The position numbers were made by a program, and so were the translations under genes. The notes under the pieces are model-generated. The model made no database searches. It was given only the letters and a program-made list of their open reading frames with translations, and was not told the DNA's origin. Positions 38,804-52,482 of a stretch of 64,000 bases of DNA are shown here, piece by piece. Source of the DNA: Onchidella celtica (Eukaryota > Mollusca > Gastropoda > Systellommatophora > Onchidiidae); assembly GCA_963931925.1 (NCBI GenBank), contig OZ007567.1:78225686-78289685 (forward strand), given 5' to 3'. How positions within the stretch are numbered: the stretch's first letter is position 1; each line of letters begins with the position of its first letter.

Positions 38804-39001
38804 CTGTTGGTTATATCTACTTGGAAGCCATCGTAAGTCCATGACCCAAATTTCAGCTCACAAGTCTGATCATCAAAGGGGAAGTAAGTGATGTCGATCT
38901 TGCAAGAACTTCTGAATTTTGCTGGAGGTGGCCAAAACACATTGCCGTCATTTCCTACCATGGCTTTGCTATTCATGTATCCTGTTGTATAATCATCAGC
39001 A
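38804..39001 (-). CDS. nAChR subunit exon with Cys-loop and loop B
   Basis: The exon completes Ser121 and encodes residues 122-186 plus two bases of Arg187. It holds the Cys-loop SSCKIDITYFPFDDQTC with exactly 13 residues between Cys154 and Cys168. The loop B motif GSWTYDGF follows, with Trp175, the cation-pi partner of acetylcholine. The acceptor is CTCTGGCAG and the donor GTGAGC. The open frame runs on upstream into a GTT repeat, but the acceptor and the restored split codon show where the exon really begins. Confidence 0.95.
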
Positions 39002-40466
39002 CTGCCAGAGAGAGGAAATTTTTGTTCGGCTACGCTCATCACCACGTTAACTGGCATGTTCAATGACACATTAACAACAACAACAACAACAACAACAACA
39101 CCAACAACAACAAAAGTTACATTTTGACACATTTGCTTGTATTACGAATATCGCATTCAGAAGACAAATCATCTTACACTTTCTAAAGGGCTGGCTGGTG
39201 AATTTCATATTAAATCTGTTCAGCCCTTAAGCCAATTTGCTGTGCACGTTTTTTTTCTTCTTAAATCAATGTATGGGCAGCTATTGTACCGTATCACGCA
39301 CTCGTCACAAGGGATATGCACTTCCACTCGCTCATTCTCTGTAGTGCATCATTTTTATTTCTTGAGGGGAGATAAATGTGGAGCATGCCAAGAAAAGACA
39401 ATGACTGAGTTAAATTTGGACGTCAGCCGTCACTGAATGGCCAATGCCATATGAACCCAATCCAGTTTGTAATTTCCTTTCTGCCAACTTGCCAGTATTG
39501 GTTACGATCATGTGCATCACGGAGGTGATGCCTTTCAAAATTATTATGGGAATATGGCATGAATGCGTTTGGTTTCTATGTATGAAAAATGAGCCTTTGC
39601 TATGCGTTATCTTCTGTGTAATGGTATGGCAGAATGTGTGTGTGTGTTTGTGTGTGTGTGTGCATGCATGCGTGTACTGTCTTTCCATAAAATCGAGAGA
39701 CTTTCAATTTTATGCTGAAGTCAAAGAGCAGGATGACCCAGCCACAGTGACAGATTTATGGAACATTTCATTGTCATATTTTGTTTAGCACTTTTAGGTC
39801 CAACAAATAGAAAAAAAAATGCAGGTAGGCCATTATTTCATTACTGTGTCCGTTATTTTTCGTACCTGCTATATTACTGAAGGTTAATCCGTAATTTGGC
39901 AAACTCTTTGAACAAAGTATTTTTCTTCCATAAAATTTGTTGTTGTTTAATGGTGTGTACCTGTAGGAATTATCTGTCCTAAACATTATCTCCATGTCTT
40001 ATTTCATCTCCGTCTGCGTCGCCAGAGCTACTAGGCGTTTCTTTCAGAGAAGTCTTGCACAAACTCGTTCAGTAAACAAGCCGAAGACAAATTAGCAGAT
40101 CCACCAATAGCAGTGATTTAAAAATGAAAACCTGGAAACACGTTTTAATATTTTGAGCACGATTCAAAATAATGAAAAAAGTGTATTTGAAATTGACGAC
40201 TCTTAGAATCACCCCCCGCCCCCCGACTTTCTCCAGATCTTGCTTACAGTCTTGATAAGAAACTAATTTTCCGGCGCTACCGACTGCGAAGCCCAAGAAC
40301 TTTACGGATATATGTCGAAGTATTACATGTATATTCCACAGACAAAGTAACTTTCAAAACCTTCTCAAACGAACGCTGTATACTTAGTGTGTAAGTGATA
40401 ATTCAAGAAAGCATTGACACTGAAATTTCAGAGAATTCTTCTTACAGTCTTAAGGGTGAAATCTAC
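39002..40466 (-). other. nAChR intron between the 110-bp and Cys-loop exons
   Basis: About 1.5 kb. A CAA/GTT repeat at 39072-39112 abuts the acceptor side, and a TG-rich tract lies at 39636-39668. Nothing else recognisable. Confidence 0.85.
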
Positions 40467-40576
40467 CTGTTATACAGTACAATGTCGGGCAGCCACAGTT
40501 TCTCGCATGGTATTCGAAGTTTGTTCAGGTCGTTGTAGTCTTTAGGGTCCCAAGTCAAGCGCTCATCAAACCATTC
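40467..40576 (-). CDS. nAChR subunit 110-bp exon (loop A region)
   Basis: It encodes residues 85-120 plus part of a split codon: EWFDERLTWDPKDYNDL and then LPDIVLYN. Loop A Tyr119 contributes to the acetylcholine pocket. The acceptor is TTTTTTCCAG and the donor GTAGAT. The length, 110 bp, is the classical size of this exon in vertebrate receptor genes. An unusual cysteine (Cys108, in RIPCEKLW) replaces the common serine of IPSEK, so a free or extra thiol may lie near the subunit interface. Confidence 0.93.
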
Positions 40577-41125
40577 CTGGAAAAAATATACAGTCAAACA
40601 TGGCGAATGATCTTACACGATTGAATAATAATACATACATGTACATAGTGTGAATCAAAACAACTGCCCATCCTTGTTTGGCATGCGGGTAGGCAAACAA
40701 ACATATTCGTTTAACACAAATCACATACCCTTCTGTCAGTGAAGGTTCTATTACATGTTGAAGCATAATTAGAACAAATCTTCAATCATTACTACTTTAA
40801 CAAACTCTTTCCAACATCACTAAAATGGTATTTTCTCTCATTAGTCCCCGCGAATGTTTATTGTTTGCTACTTGCTTCTCGAACCCAGCCACTCATTAGA
40901 TTTTAATGTCTTACATTACTTTTCCACACAGTGCCCTCGGTGACTCGAGATTTTATTCTCATTTTCTTTTTCGCAATATTATTCAAGACGAATGGGGATG
41001 ATTTTTAGCAGTATTAAATTATTTTGCATACAAAAAGACGCAGAATCAACAGAACAAGAAAAACACATACAAAGGTCCTGTAGAATGTTCCAAAATTTCT
41101 GTAAATCATACACGTTATTCTATTT

Positions 41126-41285
41126 GTCTTGGTAATAGTGACGTTACAAATAGGCAAAAAAGAGGAAAAGGACAGTAATTGAAAGGAGAAAAAAAACAAC
41201 CCCAAAACAAATGATTTCGCTTGGTGACTGGAATGTTACGCAAAGTTTGCATGCACGGAATGTCATAGGATCCACCTCACAATAA
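41126..41285 (+). repeat. Direct repeat, left copy
   Basis: Begins GTCTTGGTAATAGTGACGTT and includes TTCGCTTGGTGACTGGAATG and GCACGGAATGTCATAGGATC. Its partner lies about 555 bp to the right in the same orientation. Confidence 0.8.
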
Positions 41286-41684
41286 ACAACCCAAACGTTC
41301 TTTTTTACAGCCACAATATTGAGACATCAGGTTTACAAACAGCAATATATTGTTACGTGAAATCCTTTCACATTTGCTACATTTCTACCCCGGTGACATT
41401 ATCAACGATTAATATTCAGGGACCACAGGTTCAAACCACAAGAAACAAGACATCACCAGCGAGAAAACTGTATTTCTTCCCAAATATGTTTGGCGGCATT
41501 GATCTGGTGTTTTTTCATTTTGTCTCCGGTTGTCTGGAATCAGTGAGGGAGTTAGTCGGCTTTCTTAACCCGCAAAGAGATGGCATTTTGATAAGTCTGA
41601 ACAGCCACATATCTATGCAAATACCCTGACCAACTCATGACTACGTCGAGGACTTGCATATCGAAGTGTTGGTCGGACACCAAT

Positions 41685-41833
41685 GTCTTGGTGTAATAGT
41701 GACATTGTAAATGGGTAAAAAGAGTAAAAGGAGAGGAAATGGAAAGAAAAATAGGCAAATGACTTCGCTTGGTGATTGGAATATTACACAAAGCTTGCGC
41801 GCACGGAATGTCATAGGATGCACATCACAATAT
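41685..41833 (+). repeat. Direct repeat, right copy
   Basis: Begins GTCTTGGTGTAATAGTGACA and shares TTCGCTTGGTGATTGGAAT and GCACGGAATGTCATAGGATG with the left copy at about 80 percent visible identity. Confidence 0.8.
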
Positions 41834-41981
41834 GGCACTGGTACGCCACGCACATTGTAGAATAACCCACAATCCGTGGTAAAGTATCATTAGACAGATT
41901 CCCTGATTGAAAAATGTTGTCATGACTGGAATGTTATATCAATATTTTGTTGCCGCATCTAATGGCACTTTCAGAGCCGAA

Positions 41982-43062
41982 TGTCACAAATCCCAGACTG
42001 GGAGATGTAATAATTACGACAGGACAACAATCACGAACGAACAAGTATAACACTTAACAGAACAACCAAACAGACTCACACATTTATTATATATAAAAGT
42101 AAGATATCTGTGCAATTACATACATTACATTAACTCAATTCAAATACCATTCAATGGTCAGTATTCCCAACATTCATTCTTCTCCGGGTCCACAACCCGA
42201 TAGTTACTTCCTAACTATGCTCTGGCCTCAGCCTCACATCCATATATATACTACTTGTTGGCCTCTCTTATTGGCTCCTGCTCAACCTAATCTCCGTATC
42301 TCAATCTCCCCTCGATGTCTTAATAGCACATTAATATTTCAATAGCACATTAGTATCTAAATAGCACATTAACATCTTAATAGCAACAAGGACAATAACA
42401 ACGTCCCTGTCTGTGGCCAGACTGCCACGACTCATGTGCTCCCGCTGTCCTGCGCGACAGCTTCGCTCAGGCGGCCTGTGGGTAGCCTTCGGCCCAACCC
42501 CGGCACAAGTCCGCTCACCGCGGGTGGCTTCTCTGCCCGACCCCGGCACCTATAGAAATAACATTACATCTGTATAACACCATACAATTACTATCCACTT
42601 CACCACTCATTACGAACCATCAAGCGTACCCACAATAGTCCACATTTCACTCACCACACATCTGCACTTCTCTACGGTAACACACCTCCACCGTATTACA
42701 CAGTACTCAGACTCGCTACGAATCCATGATCCTAACTTACATCTATCGCTCATTGCGCACATCTCTATACACAGTAATCAATGACTTTCACATTCCTCAC
42801 ATATATCTTATTTACATCATGGTCATAGGAGAACATAGTACATCAATCACCGTAATTATCAATCATAGTTCAACCTACCAGTCATCACTGGAAAACACAC
42901 AATCTCCCGACTGCTTTCTCACGTCTGTCTCCTTGGACTTCTTAACTTGCAGTGATCTGACTATTCAGATTTTGCCTCTACTACGCCTCAACTTCACTCA
43001 CAACATGCACGCTTCAAGTCCCTTCCCCGCACTTACCGACCCTCGCTCACTCGCTCGTGACA
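41982..43062 (+). mobile_element. Solo LTR, 1,081 bp, with 5-bp target duplication CCGAA
   Basis: The element begins TGTCAC and ends GTGACA, the TG...CA form of retrotransposon LTRs. It is flanked on both sides by CCGAA (41977-41981 and 43063-43067), the 5-bp duplication size usual for Gypsy-type elements. A strong TATA-like TATATAAAAG lies at 42090, suggesting + orientation. The strand is conspicuously poor in G except for a GC-rich block at 42400-42550. No internal region or second LTR remains, so it is a recombination product. The superfamily is inferred from the duplication size only. Confidence 0.85.
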
Positions 43063-46000
43063 CCGAACATTTAAAGATTTACTGAACTACGAAATCCAGG
43101 CAGTTCCACATCAGAAAACGGGCCATAGTCACTTTGCCCCCCCCCCCCCCCCAAAGCAAATCTCAGTGTTGACCAAGAAAGAAAACTATATGAGATATGC
43201 GGATCTTTGCAAATAAGGTGATTTTTCTGAAATATGTCGTTGTAACAAGGCTGAATATTTGGACCGGTCAAGTAAGATTTACAGCAAAAATAATTTTGCT
43301 ACAAACACACAAACAACAAACCTACAGTCATGAAAACACACACTTGCGCACACACATTGTCATGCAAACACATCAATCAATTTATCACGATAACACACAT
43401 TAGTGTTTTGTTTTATATCCCAAAGCATCTGTTTAGACAATCAGTGTCGTCAATCAATCTTCTGTTCTGGTCGAATGTGTTGGCCAACGCTTGTCATTGA
43501 TCTGCTTATTTCTCACATGGCGCATAATGAGGCGTGTAATTTTATTAATAAGAAGCCATCGCCTATAACTACCACTTTCATCGACGAAATGTCATCTCAC
43601 AACAAAGACATTCCCTAGTTAGATTTGCAATTCTGAGGCAGGTATGAAACTGAGGTAATATTTACTTGTGGCCCGAATTGCATTCATAATGCCAGCCTGG
43701 CAGTTAATTCACCTCCTTATGTGCATGTGCGCGCGCGCCCGTATGATGTTTTGATGTTCGGCCCAACCATCTCCGGGCTCATTAAAGATAAAAAAAAGCC
43801 TTATGTTAAATAAGATCAATACCATGTAATGAAATCTACTGCCTGCGTTTATTAATATACATTTTCAAATATGTCCCTGGTATCTTCTACAACATTTTAA
43901 AACTGCGTTGGAGAGACACCCAAGCCTCAAATGACCAACGCCACTACAGACTCGGAAATTAGACTCTGTGAAAAAAACAACCCAAAAACGTGGCCGGGTA
44001 AGTAACTTATCTTCCTCATCTCGTAAAGTTTCCCATCCCTTCAAGGGGCTGAGAACGATAACGAGTAATCTATCTGCCCTGGAGCCCTACAATATTTGGA
44101 CAGGATCGAAGACCACTCTTCTGTCGGGACTTTTCCGCTGTTCACGATTGAGAGAAGAGCGTCCCAAAGGTGCTGACACTGAAGGCAAGGTGTCACTTGT
44201 AGAATAGTGTTGATTCAGTAAGGGGACGTCCGGCGTTTCAAATCAGTTAGTGGTTTTATCAACTGATTTGTGAAAATCTCTGAGAATAATTCCGGAAGAC
44301 GTTCCTACGTGCGATTTTCCACCGAAAATCCTTGAGATGTTTTGCCCTCTGCGGAGGACAAAGCAAATTTTGAAATAGATCACTTCGCACTTTGTGTGAC
44401 AGAGATTACCCTCCAGAGACGCCGGCTTGATAATGAGTCTTTGTTTTGCTACACGACAGCGCCGTACAGTTCAGCTAGTTTAAACTGGACAGGATTAAAA
44501 AAAAAGGGTAGATTAAGTGCGTGACTGTGCATAAAAAGTAATGGTTTTCTGCTTGTAATAGAAAAGGGTTTCGAACAGCGTGAGAATGAGTGATACTTGT
44601 CCTTCTATGCCAAGCAGATGAACTGAAGGTTGCAAATGTGTACCACGATAATTTTCCTTCTTCATCTATTCTGACATAGGTGATTGGCAGTAACTTAACT
44701 AGATCTCTCGCCCCTCACCGGCCTCCTGCCCTCCGGTCCCTGGCAAATGTGTATGTTTTAGCCCTATTTTAAAGAAAATACAAAATAAAACAAAACAAAC
44801 AAACACACAGACAAGAAACGCACACAGATTTATGCAAACATCTCTGGCCCAACATGATACGGTGAAGTTGCTATAGAATCTGTTTAAGATATATACGGAT
44901 AACAGATAATGCTCAGTACACCAATGGAATAACAGATATTTGCTCTGCACACCAACAGGAATGGTCTGTTCTCTTAGATAAAACTGCAAGAAGTATTCAA
45001 GCCGGGTGGAATGATCAGTGAAAGAATCCCTGCCAATATCAATCCAATGGCTATCTCAGTGCTTGTAGAAGCGGATTTAAAGAAAACACCGCGAATCAAC
45101 AAGTTTCTCTTTCAGCAAAGAAAAATGAGTCTGACTGAAGTCGAGTAAAATTGCTGAACACAAGAAACTGATTAAAAAAAAAATAGTTGCAAAAAACTTG
45201 ATGCTTGAGATGAGACAACCTCATCTGATCAAACCCCTACAAAAGAGAACTCCCCATGTAGGGCCGGCCTTTAGGAGCTGCGGGCCTCAATAATTATAAT
45301 CGTTGCTGTTCTCTGTCAAACCTGACAATGTGGGGGAGGGGGGGAGGGTGACGTGTATGTTGCAATGTGTTGTTGTGTGTGCTTGACAAGACTACATTAC
45401 CCTAAGATGGGAGCCCTAAATGCGGGGCCCAATTGGGAGCGATAATGGTCCATAAACAAAATATTAAAAAACAACAACAAGAACGAAAAAAAAAAAAACA
45501 GGGTTTAAAGATTAACGAGATAGAAAAGTAAACAAATAAAAAAAAAAATCAAACAAATAATAAAATCGCAGAATGTTTAACAAATGCGGTACTAATTATC
45601 TGGGAGTCCCAAAGATTTTTTTATTGGTTTAATTTTCTATCCTATTACATTTTTTTTCCTGAAGGAAATATTAATATACCGAAAACTTGATTTATCTTTC
45701 TCTTTCCTTTGGAGTTCTCTATTATTATTTTTTTTCTTTTTGCCACATTTTGATTTGAGTCCAATAAAATGGCCCTGTCCCCACGTCCCCAAAACCATGC
45801 ACCAGAACTTAAGAAACATTCAAGAACGCCAAGACTATCATCTTCTCCTCCGGGCAGATCAAGGTCATAATTCAGTGAGTTGGGACAGGGCATCATACTC
45901 AGCGCTCGCATGTTCTGCCTCCTTCAATGTAGGTCACTCACCCAGTTGACCATTATGCTGGTCACATAAACTAAGACGCGGGAAATGTACAGGAGCCTTG

Positions 46001-48584
46001 AACCTAGTGCAAAACAATCAATGGAAAGTGTAAAAACGTTTATACTATAATACAGCAGCCATTTGCATAGTAACAGAAATCTTTGACGAGATGCCGCTAA
46101 AAAATTTCAGAACTAATTATGCCTTAAGTAATTTCAGCAGTCTTGAAAGTTCTTTCGTCATTGTGTCTGCCCCCAGCCTTGCTCACAACTTCAAAACCGA
46201 AACAGAGAACCCCAAAATAATATGATTTGAAATCGCTACGGTATGCAAATCAATATTACAGTCTAAATGTACAGTAATATGCTCTTTGAGGTTGGCACTA
46301 AATATGCCTAATTATTTCAGTAATACCGTAGCTGAATACATTTTTTTCTTTCTTTTTTTTTTTTTGGTTGTTATTATTGTCCGCTAAAAAGATATAAGCA
46401 TTACATTTATCTTCACCGGAATCTTTGCCTGCGTTTTCCCCTTTTCTGACTAAAAAGTCCCAGCCGACCTTCAATCGTACTGGCCAACAGAAATACTCAT
46501 CAATGCAAAGCCCCAGGATTACCTCTTGGGCTAATCGATGCAGCGTGACACTGATGGCCCCTTTTCCGTATTCCTCCCTTTCCCCCTTCCCCATTGGATA
46601 TCTCATACCATTCTCACCCCTTCTTTCTTCAACAACAGATTATGTTCATTTTTTAAATTAATTTTCTTCAACCACGCTCTTTCAAGTAACTGGCCAAACC
46701 AGCAGCCAGGCCGCCTGAGCTCTTTCTGCCCTGTGTGTGTATGTTTGTGAGTGTGTGTGCCCGTGTTTGTGTTTGTGTTTTGAGTGTGTGTGTGTGCGTG
46801 TTTGTGTTTATGAGTATGTGAGTAAGTGTGTACATATGCTCTGGTTGTGTGTGTGTGTTTTCTGTTGAGCGCATGATTCCAGTGGCAGATCTATAACATA
46901 TTTCTGTGCGACACCCAATCACATTTCACACCTTTGTTAAACGCACTATTTCTAGTTCGCTGTTGTTTGCATGCTGTAAAAATGCCACCTGTTAACTCCC
47001 AATGAACATTTCATATGGACAGATATGACCCCGGCATCTGGCCTCCATATGGTCGAGAAATGAAACAAACAGAGTAACTATAATTTCTCCCCACAAGCGT
47101 GGGAGTTTCGCAAGGTAAATTGAGAATATGCGTCTGTTTGGAGTGCCCTAAATACCGGCTTGACAATCTACAACCGCGAGGGTGTGGATGTAATGATATT
47201 AGCCCAAAAGTGAATTATCTCAAAATATTGTAATTTGTGGTACAATTTAGCGATGTCACTTTATCATCTGAAAGCACTTTTTATTAGAGAAAGAAAGAGA
47301 AAATAATTATTATTCTTGAGTTTTTTTTCAGATTAGAGTCACTTTTGGTGAGGAAGTTCACCAAGCAAGTTAAATCTGGAGATCAAGCTGTCCCAATGAA
47401 GTACGAACAAGTTAGCGTCTCGTATTTATGTATCAAATAATCGGACAAGACACATAAAAGAGAGCTTTTCCCCTCAAAGGGTAAACAAGTAGAAGAGACA
47501 AGGTAAGCACATCGTAAACAAAACAAAACAAAAAAAAAATATGACGATAAACAGCACTTTTAAATTGTAAGTTTGGAGAACCAAATAAAAGTCGTTGTGA
47601 TATAAGAAGAAAATCCTCTTTAGGAGTATGATATATCTGAGACCCCATGACTGAGGGTATGACAATAAAAAATCAACAATAAAATCCTCTTTAAAAGTTT
47701 GGTGTCTGTGAGACCCGAGGACGTACGGGTGGGAGTTGTGAACATGCATGTGCATGTATTAAAATTTTAAAATTATGAGAGGAATACCTGGAATTTCAAG
47801 AAAAATTCCCCCAAAATAAGATAATAATAAACGTTTTTAACCGCCTCTGGGTCCACTAGACCCACGACGTACAGCGACAGTTAAGATGGTGGCTCGTCTC
47901 GTTGACAAAATTAATAGTTACATTCTTCTAGTGAGAAATTAAGATGTATCTGGTCACCATAGGTCGTGAAACAACTTCGGTTATTGCAAAACCCGCTAGG
48001 ATCACTTATCCCCTTTCCCCTATCCGCCCCGTCTTGATTTCTGTCTGGAAAACGAAACCTTTCAGGCAAATAATGTTGAAAATAAAACTGTATTTTGCCC
48101 CAGCTATGAGGTCTAGATGGTTTCGAATGAAAATGATAGCAATTTTCGTTAAATCGAAGCAGAGGAAAATTACGAGAATAAACTGCCGTAAATAATAATA
48201 AGACTGCTGTATAAATTGTCTGGGACTGTGTCTTCTGCCTCCATTTCGGGGGGACACATTATTGCAAAGTATTGATCTTTTCCTTAAGTTAATGAAATCC
48301 TTGATGTGATAGACTTGAATGCAAAATTCCAGATCCAGAAGCGTCTGTAAAGATGCAGATTAACTTTTGACAGCATGAAAAGTTTGTGGCAAGATACGGG
48401 GCTCCAGGGCAAGACGCATTTTTCATTTCATTTTCACAAAAGTCACATTGTTATTATAATTGTGAATTGATATCGGGACTGCCTGACACTGTCGTTCTGG
48501 CAGACAGAAAAATAAACATTTGAAGAGTTTAGCAAGGCGCATATATGAGACTTGCTGTCGAGTCTTAGTTCCATGTTTCGTGTT

Positions 48585-48926
48585 TAGGTCTTTATCTTAT
48601 GAGGTTCGCTGTCCTTGGCATTTACACCTCACATTTTCTTGTTTTATTTCTCTTGTTGTGATAGGGATTCGTTGTTTAGAATTTTGCCCGGGCAGCGGCC
48701 TATTCGGCCAGCTCTTTTCGATTTCCAACTGCCTAAGTATCTTTAACGTGCACAACGTGCCCACGGGCCCTCCGAGTTTTTCGTGTTTTTCCGAGAAGAC
48801 TAGGTGCTCGATCCCACCTACCATAGGATCAGGGACAGGAAAATATGAGAAAAATCTCAAAATTCCAACATGCCTACACCGAGCGGGATTCGAGCCCGGT
48901 ATATTGCCTCTAGACCACCGTGTTCC
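48585..48926 (-). mobile_element. tRNA-derived SINE, copy 4
   Basis: - strand copy with the A-box-like TGGTCTAGAGG, a B box reading GGGCTCGAATCC, the conserved CACGTTAAAGATAC segment and tail CCTCATAAGATAAAGACC. A short CATGTTTC occurs on each side (48572 and 48938) and may be the remains of the target duplication. Confidence 0.85.
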
Positions 48927-50852
48927 TAGTGTAATTTCATGTTTCTGTTGCCTCTTTAATTAATGAGCCCATCTCTCGCATGTGTGCGTATTTCCACCCA
49001 TTGGCCTAGACTTAAAAAGAAAAATATTTCAGTAATACCGTAGTTGAATACAGTAGCGCAAGAAAGCCGCACATTTGCGAGTAGACTTAGAAAAATCAAA
49101 GTTGCAGTGTGAGAAAGTGAGTGGAAGACCTCTCAAGACAAGGACCAGCGAAGAATAACGAAAATATCATGTTGTCCTCCCTTTTCCTTTGCGTTTTATT
49201 GTATTGTTTCGGTACTATTTCTTAAGCGAGGCTTTGCTACATACCACTGTTTCTTTTCGCCACATTTTGACTTTCCGAAGAATGAGAGAATGGGTAAGGA
49301 GTCTGTGAGAGAAAAATAAGGAGAGAGTAAAAACTGAATGAAAGCAAACAAGAAATAAAAGGATACAGAACGAGTATGACAAGTCGAAGAATCTAGGAAA
49401 CACACAAAACGTATTTGACAAGAGACAAAAAATACAGAGGAAATGTTCTCTCGATTCTAGGAAGGAAATAAACGTGGATGAAAAACGAATACAGTGCGAA
49501 TCCAACTCAGGCAGTGGATGTTAGATGCGATTCTGCAGTCTGGCAGTGGGTTTAAAATAAATTATTTTGCTGAACAAAACTTCCAGAAAAAAAAAAATCT
49601 GTTGAAATGTCTGCTTCGTCATTTCTCCGCCCCCTCCGTCCTGTTACTATGTCTACATCAATATCACTAGGTTGCAATTTTGCCTGCTTGTCTGTCGTTA
49701 CCAAGTGAATTCTGTAAATTAATTCCTTGTCGTAATTCAATTTATGCACCACAGAATCATTTCTGATATATTTTTATAGACAGACATCTTTGCAGGGGTT
49801 TCTCGTGGGTGTCAGTCAAATTATAGCGTGGTCCATGCCTGACAGACCGTGGGAAGAGACCGGACGGAAGGGGATTGAATGACAGATTAATTTATCTCTA
49901 CCCAACTTCCCCAGTTCCGTAGTTACGGGTATATCCGCTACTCGCCCCCCCCTCCCCCCCGTCCTCCCTCTTTCTATTTCTGGCCATGTACAATACAGCG
50001 TGACCCAAAACCACATTACTGGAGGGTTTCCTGGAAAAGTTAAGGTCGATTAAGTGTAATTATCTATATATCCTTTCTAACAAACCTTCTTTTCGGGCAC
50101 TCTTATATGAAGAAAAATGAGTAGTATAACTAAATTATATCTGAGTACAAACGGTTGACAGAATTTAATAAAAGAATACAGTCACAAGCATTGTTCTTCC
50201 TATCCCCAAATACGGTATTTTGCTTTGTGACATTGGACTGAAATAAATAAATAAATTGATGGAGGAAACCGATCAACTCCTGTTGCTGACTCGAAGAAAA
50301 AATAGTGTTAGGTTGTCATTGATACGGCCAGAAACGCGCCGTTTTGCATCGGGTTTGGCTCCGCCTTGAATTTCCTTTGAGTCAATTGGCAAGACAGACT
50401 TATTTCAGTGCAGTCTCGCTAGTGCGCGTGGCCACGATTAACACCGTGGTCCACAAAACCGACTCTTTACAGATTTGACTCAGTGTGCTCTGGGCCGAAC
50501 TTGCGGAAAAAATGAAACAACACCAGTTTGGTCCTTGAAGTGAAATACCCTTTTAAATATCTCAGACAAAAACACAATGTATTTTCGGAAACGATTTACA
50601 GTTTTTCTGTCACTTTAACTCAAATCATTTAAAAGCCATGTTTTTTTTGTTTGTTCGCAAAATGAACACGATGAAGTTCTCAGATGTAGACAGAATCCAA
50701 GTGCTGCTGTCCATAATTATGAGAACGTTATAATATCTTGCACGAAGAAAGATATCGTCTTAATTGCCGGGGATGGGCAGCGTACTGTGTCGGTGTGGTC
50801 CGTTAGAGCGTAAAAATACGAATGATAATGAATCTAAATCGATCGATGGACA

Positions 50853-51216
50853 GGGGACACGTCAGTCTACAGGCAAGGTGCTCGCGTCTCATGCCGAGGG
50901 TACGTGGTTTGATTCCCGGTCGGTGCAGGCATGTTGGAATTTTGGGGGAAAAGTCCTGTCCCTGATCCTATAGTAGGTAGGATCGAGCACCTAGTCTTCG
51001 CGGATAGGGACGAACAACTCGGAGGTCCAGTGCGCGTGTTGCGCACGTTAAAGATGCCTTGGCAGCTGAAAGTCGAGAAGAGCAGGCCTTACAAGGGGCA
51101 AAATTAAATAAAAACAACAACTAATTCCTACCATAAAAACACAGACAAACAAGAACAAGAAAAATAGAGATGCAGATAGCAAGGGTAGAGATCATCCGAA
51201 AACAAAGATCCTAACA
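50853..51216 (+). mobile_element. tRNA-derived SINE, copy 5
   Basis: + strand copy with a degenerate A box (CAGTCTACAGG) and the B-box region GGTTTGATTCCCGGTCGGTG. The body runs through GCGCACGTTAAAGATGCC to a diverged tail. Confidence 0.8.
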
Positions 51217-52482
51217 CACGCTCGATGGACAGGACTGCATTTTTACAATGCCCAACCTCCCCTCATCCAGCGATTCTCTTCTTTCCAGCGTAAGTGAATG
51301 TGATATTTGCACCACACAACGCGCACACTTGCATCCGTATTTCGAAGACAACACAAGTGAAAATACCAAAGATCTTAAAATAGTATTAATACTATTTTAA
51401 CATCTTTGGAAAATACTCATCTCCGAAGTTTAAAAGTTGTACGTGGGGCAGTTCAGAAATTCAGCGAATGGTCGCTGTCCTCGTGAAGGGTACGGTTTTT
51501 GTAAATTATAAAGACGTTATTGTAATTTCTAACATTTTAACTCAATAAAAAATTTTCTGTGACCATTGTGGGGGAGGGGGGGGGGGTGGATTTTGAACGA
51601 CACTGAAACTTTCAGGTACGTAGCTTTCATATGGTTTATGCAAAAAAAAAAAAGTTCATTTGTAGAAATTCTGTACTGCTCCTCGTAGTTTTCATGCTTT
51701 ACCCAGTTACAACCAGTTATAAATGGACGACAAATCGTCATCGTTTCCCAAAACTGTAGGAAAAAAAAAAAGAGAAGCAGAAAAACTGTTTTATTTTAGT
51801 ACAACTGGTTTAGTTTCGATGAATTTTTGAAAGTTTGTTATTCCATTATTTTTTCGTCTTAGGAGTCTGTAACCAAGATCATTCGATGCGGTTTTAAATG
51901 TAGCTGATTGTGTATGAACATCGATATTTCGAATTTTTCAGTTACTACAGTCTTAGGGAACGGTGAGAAAATATTAAGAACCCTAAAAATGTAAAATGTC
52001 CCATTTAGTGTGAACGACCCTGCAAGATAAAAGGAAGAAGATGTTTAGAAGGATATTTCACGACCATAGTTTTTGTTTGTTTATCTCCATTTTCTGAAAA
52101 ACTGGAGATGTTTTAGTACGTAGAATACTTGTAACAAATGCTCACTTTGTCACTTGTTTAAAATGCCTAGTGGTATTTACCAAGCTGTATTACAGTCCCG
52201 ATTTAGTTCAACTCCTTTTCCTTGCCGCCAACGTCTAATGTCAAATTTCTCAGTTGTGCAGAAAGGGAGTTGGAACAAACAAGAACTAAGGCCGCAAATT
52301 TATAAAAAAAAAGATAAAAAGTCCAGAACTCAACAGGCCGGAGAGTAAACATGAGCGTACAAAAAACAACAACAAGGAAAACAGACAGAAATGGATGTGG
52401 AGAATGTCAACAAACAACACAAACTAAATAACCTTTGACCCAACAGGTGGGCTTACCAATGTCTTAATGAACTGCAGCTTAC

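Larger units (their letters stand above)
40577..52482 (-). other. nAChR large intron (11.9 kb) between the 45-bp and 110-bp exons
   Basis: This is the longest intron. It hosts a pair of direct repeats (41126-41285 and 41685-41833), a 1,081-bp solo LTR (41982-43062), two SINEs (48585-48926 and 50853-51216), copies of a hairpin-type repeat (45694, 49183) and TG tracts. No nested gene was recognised on either strand. Confidence 0.8.
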
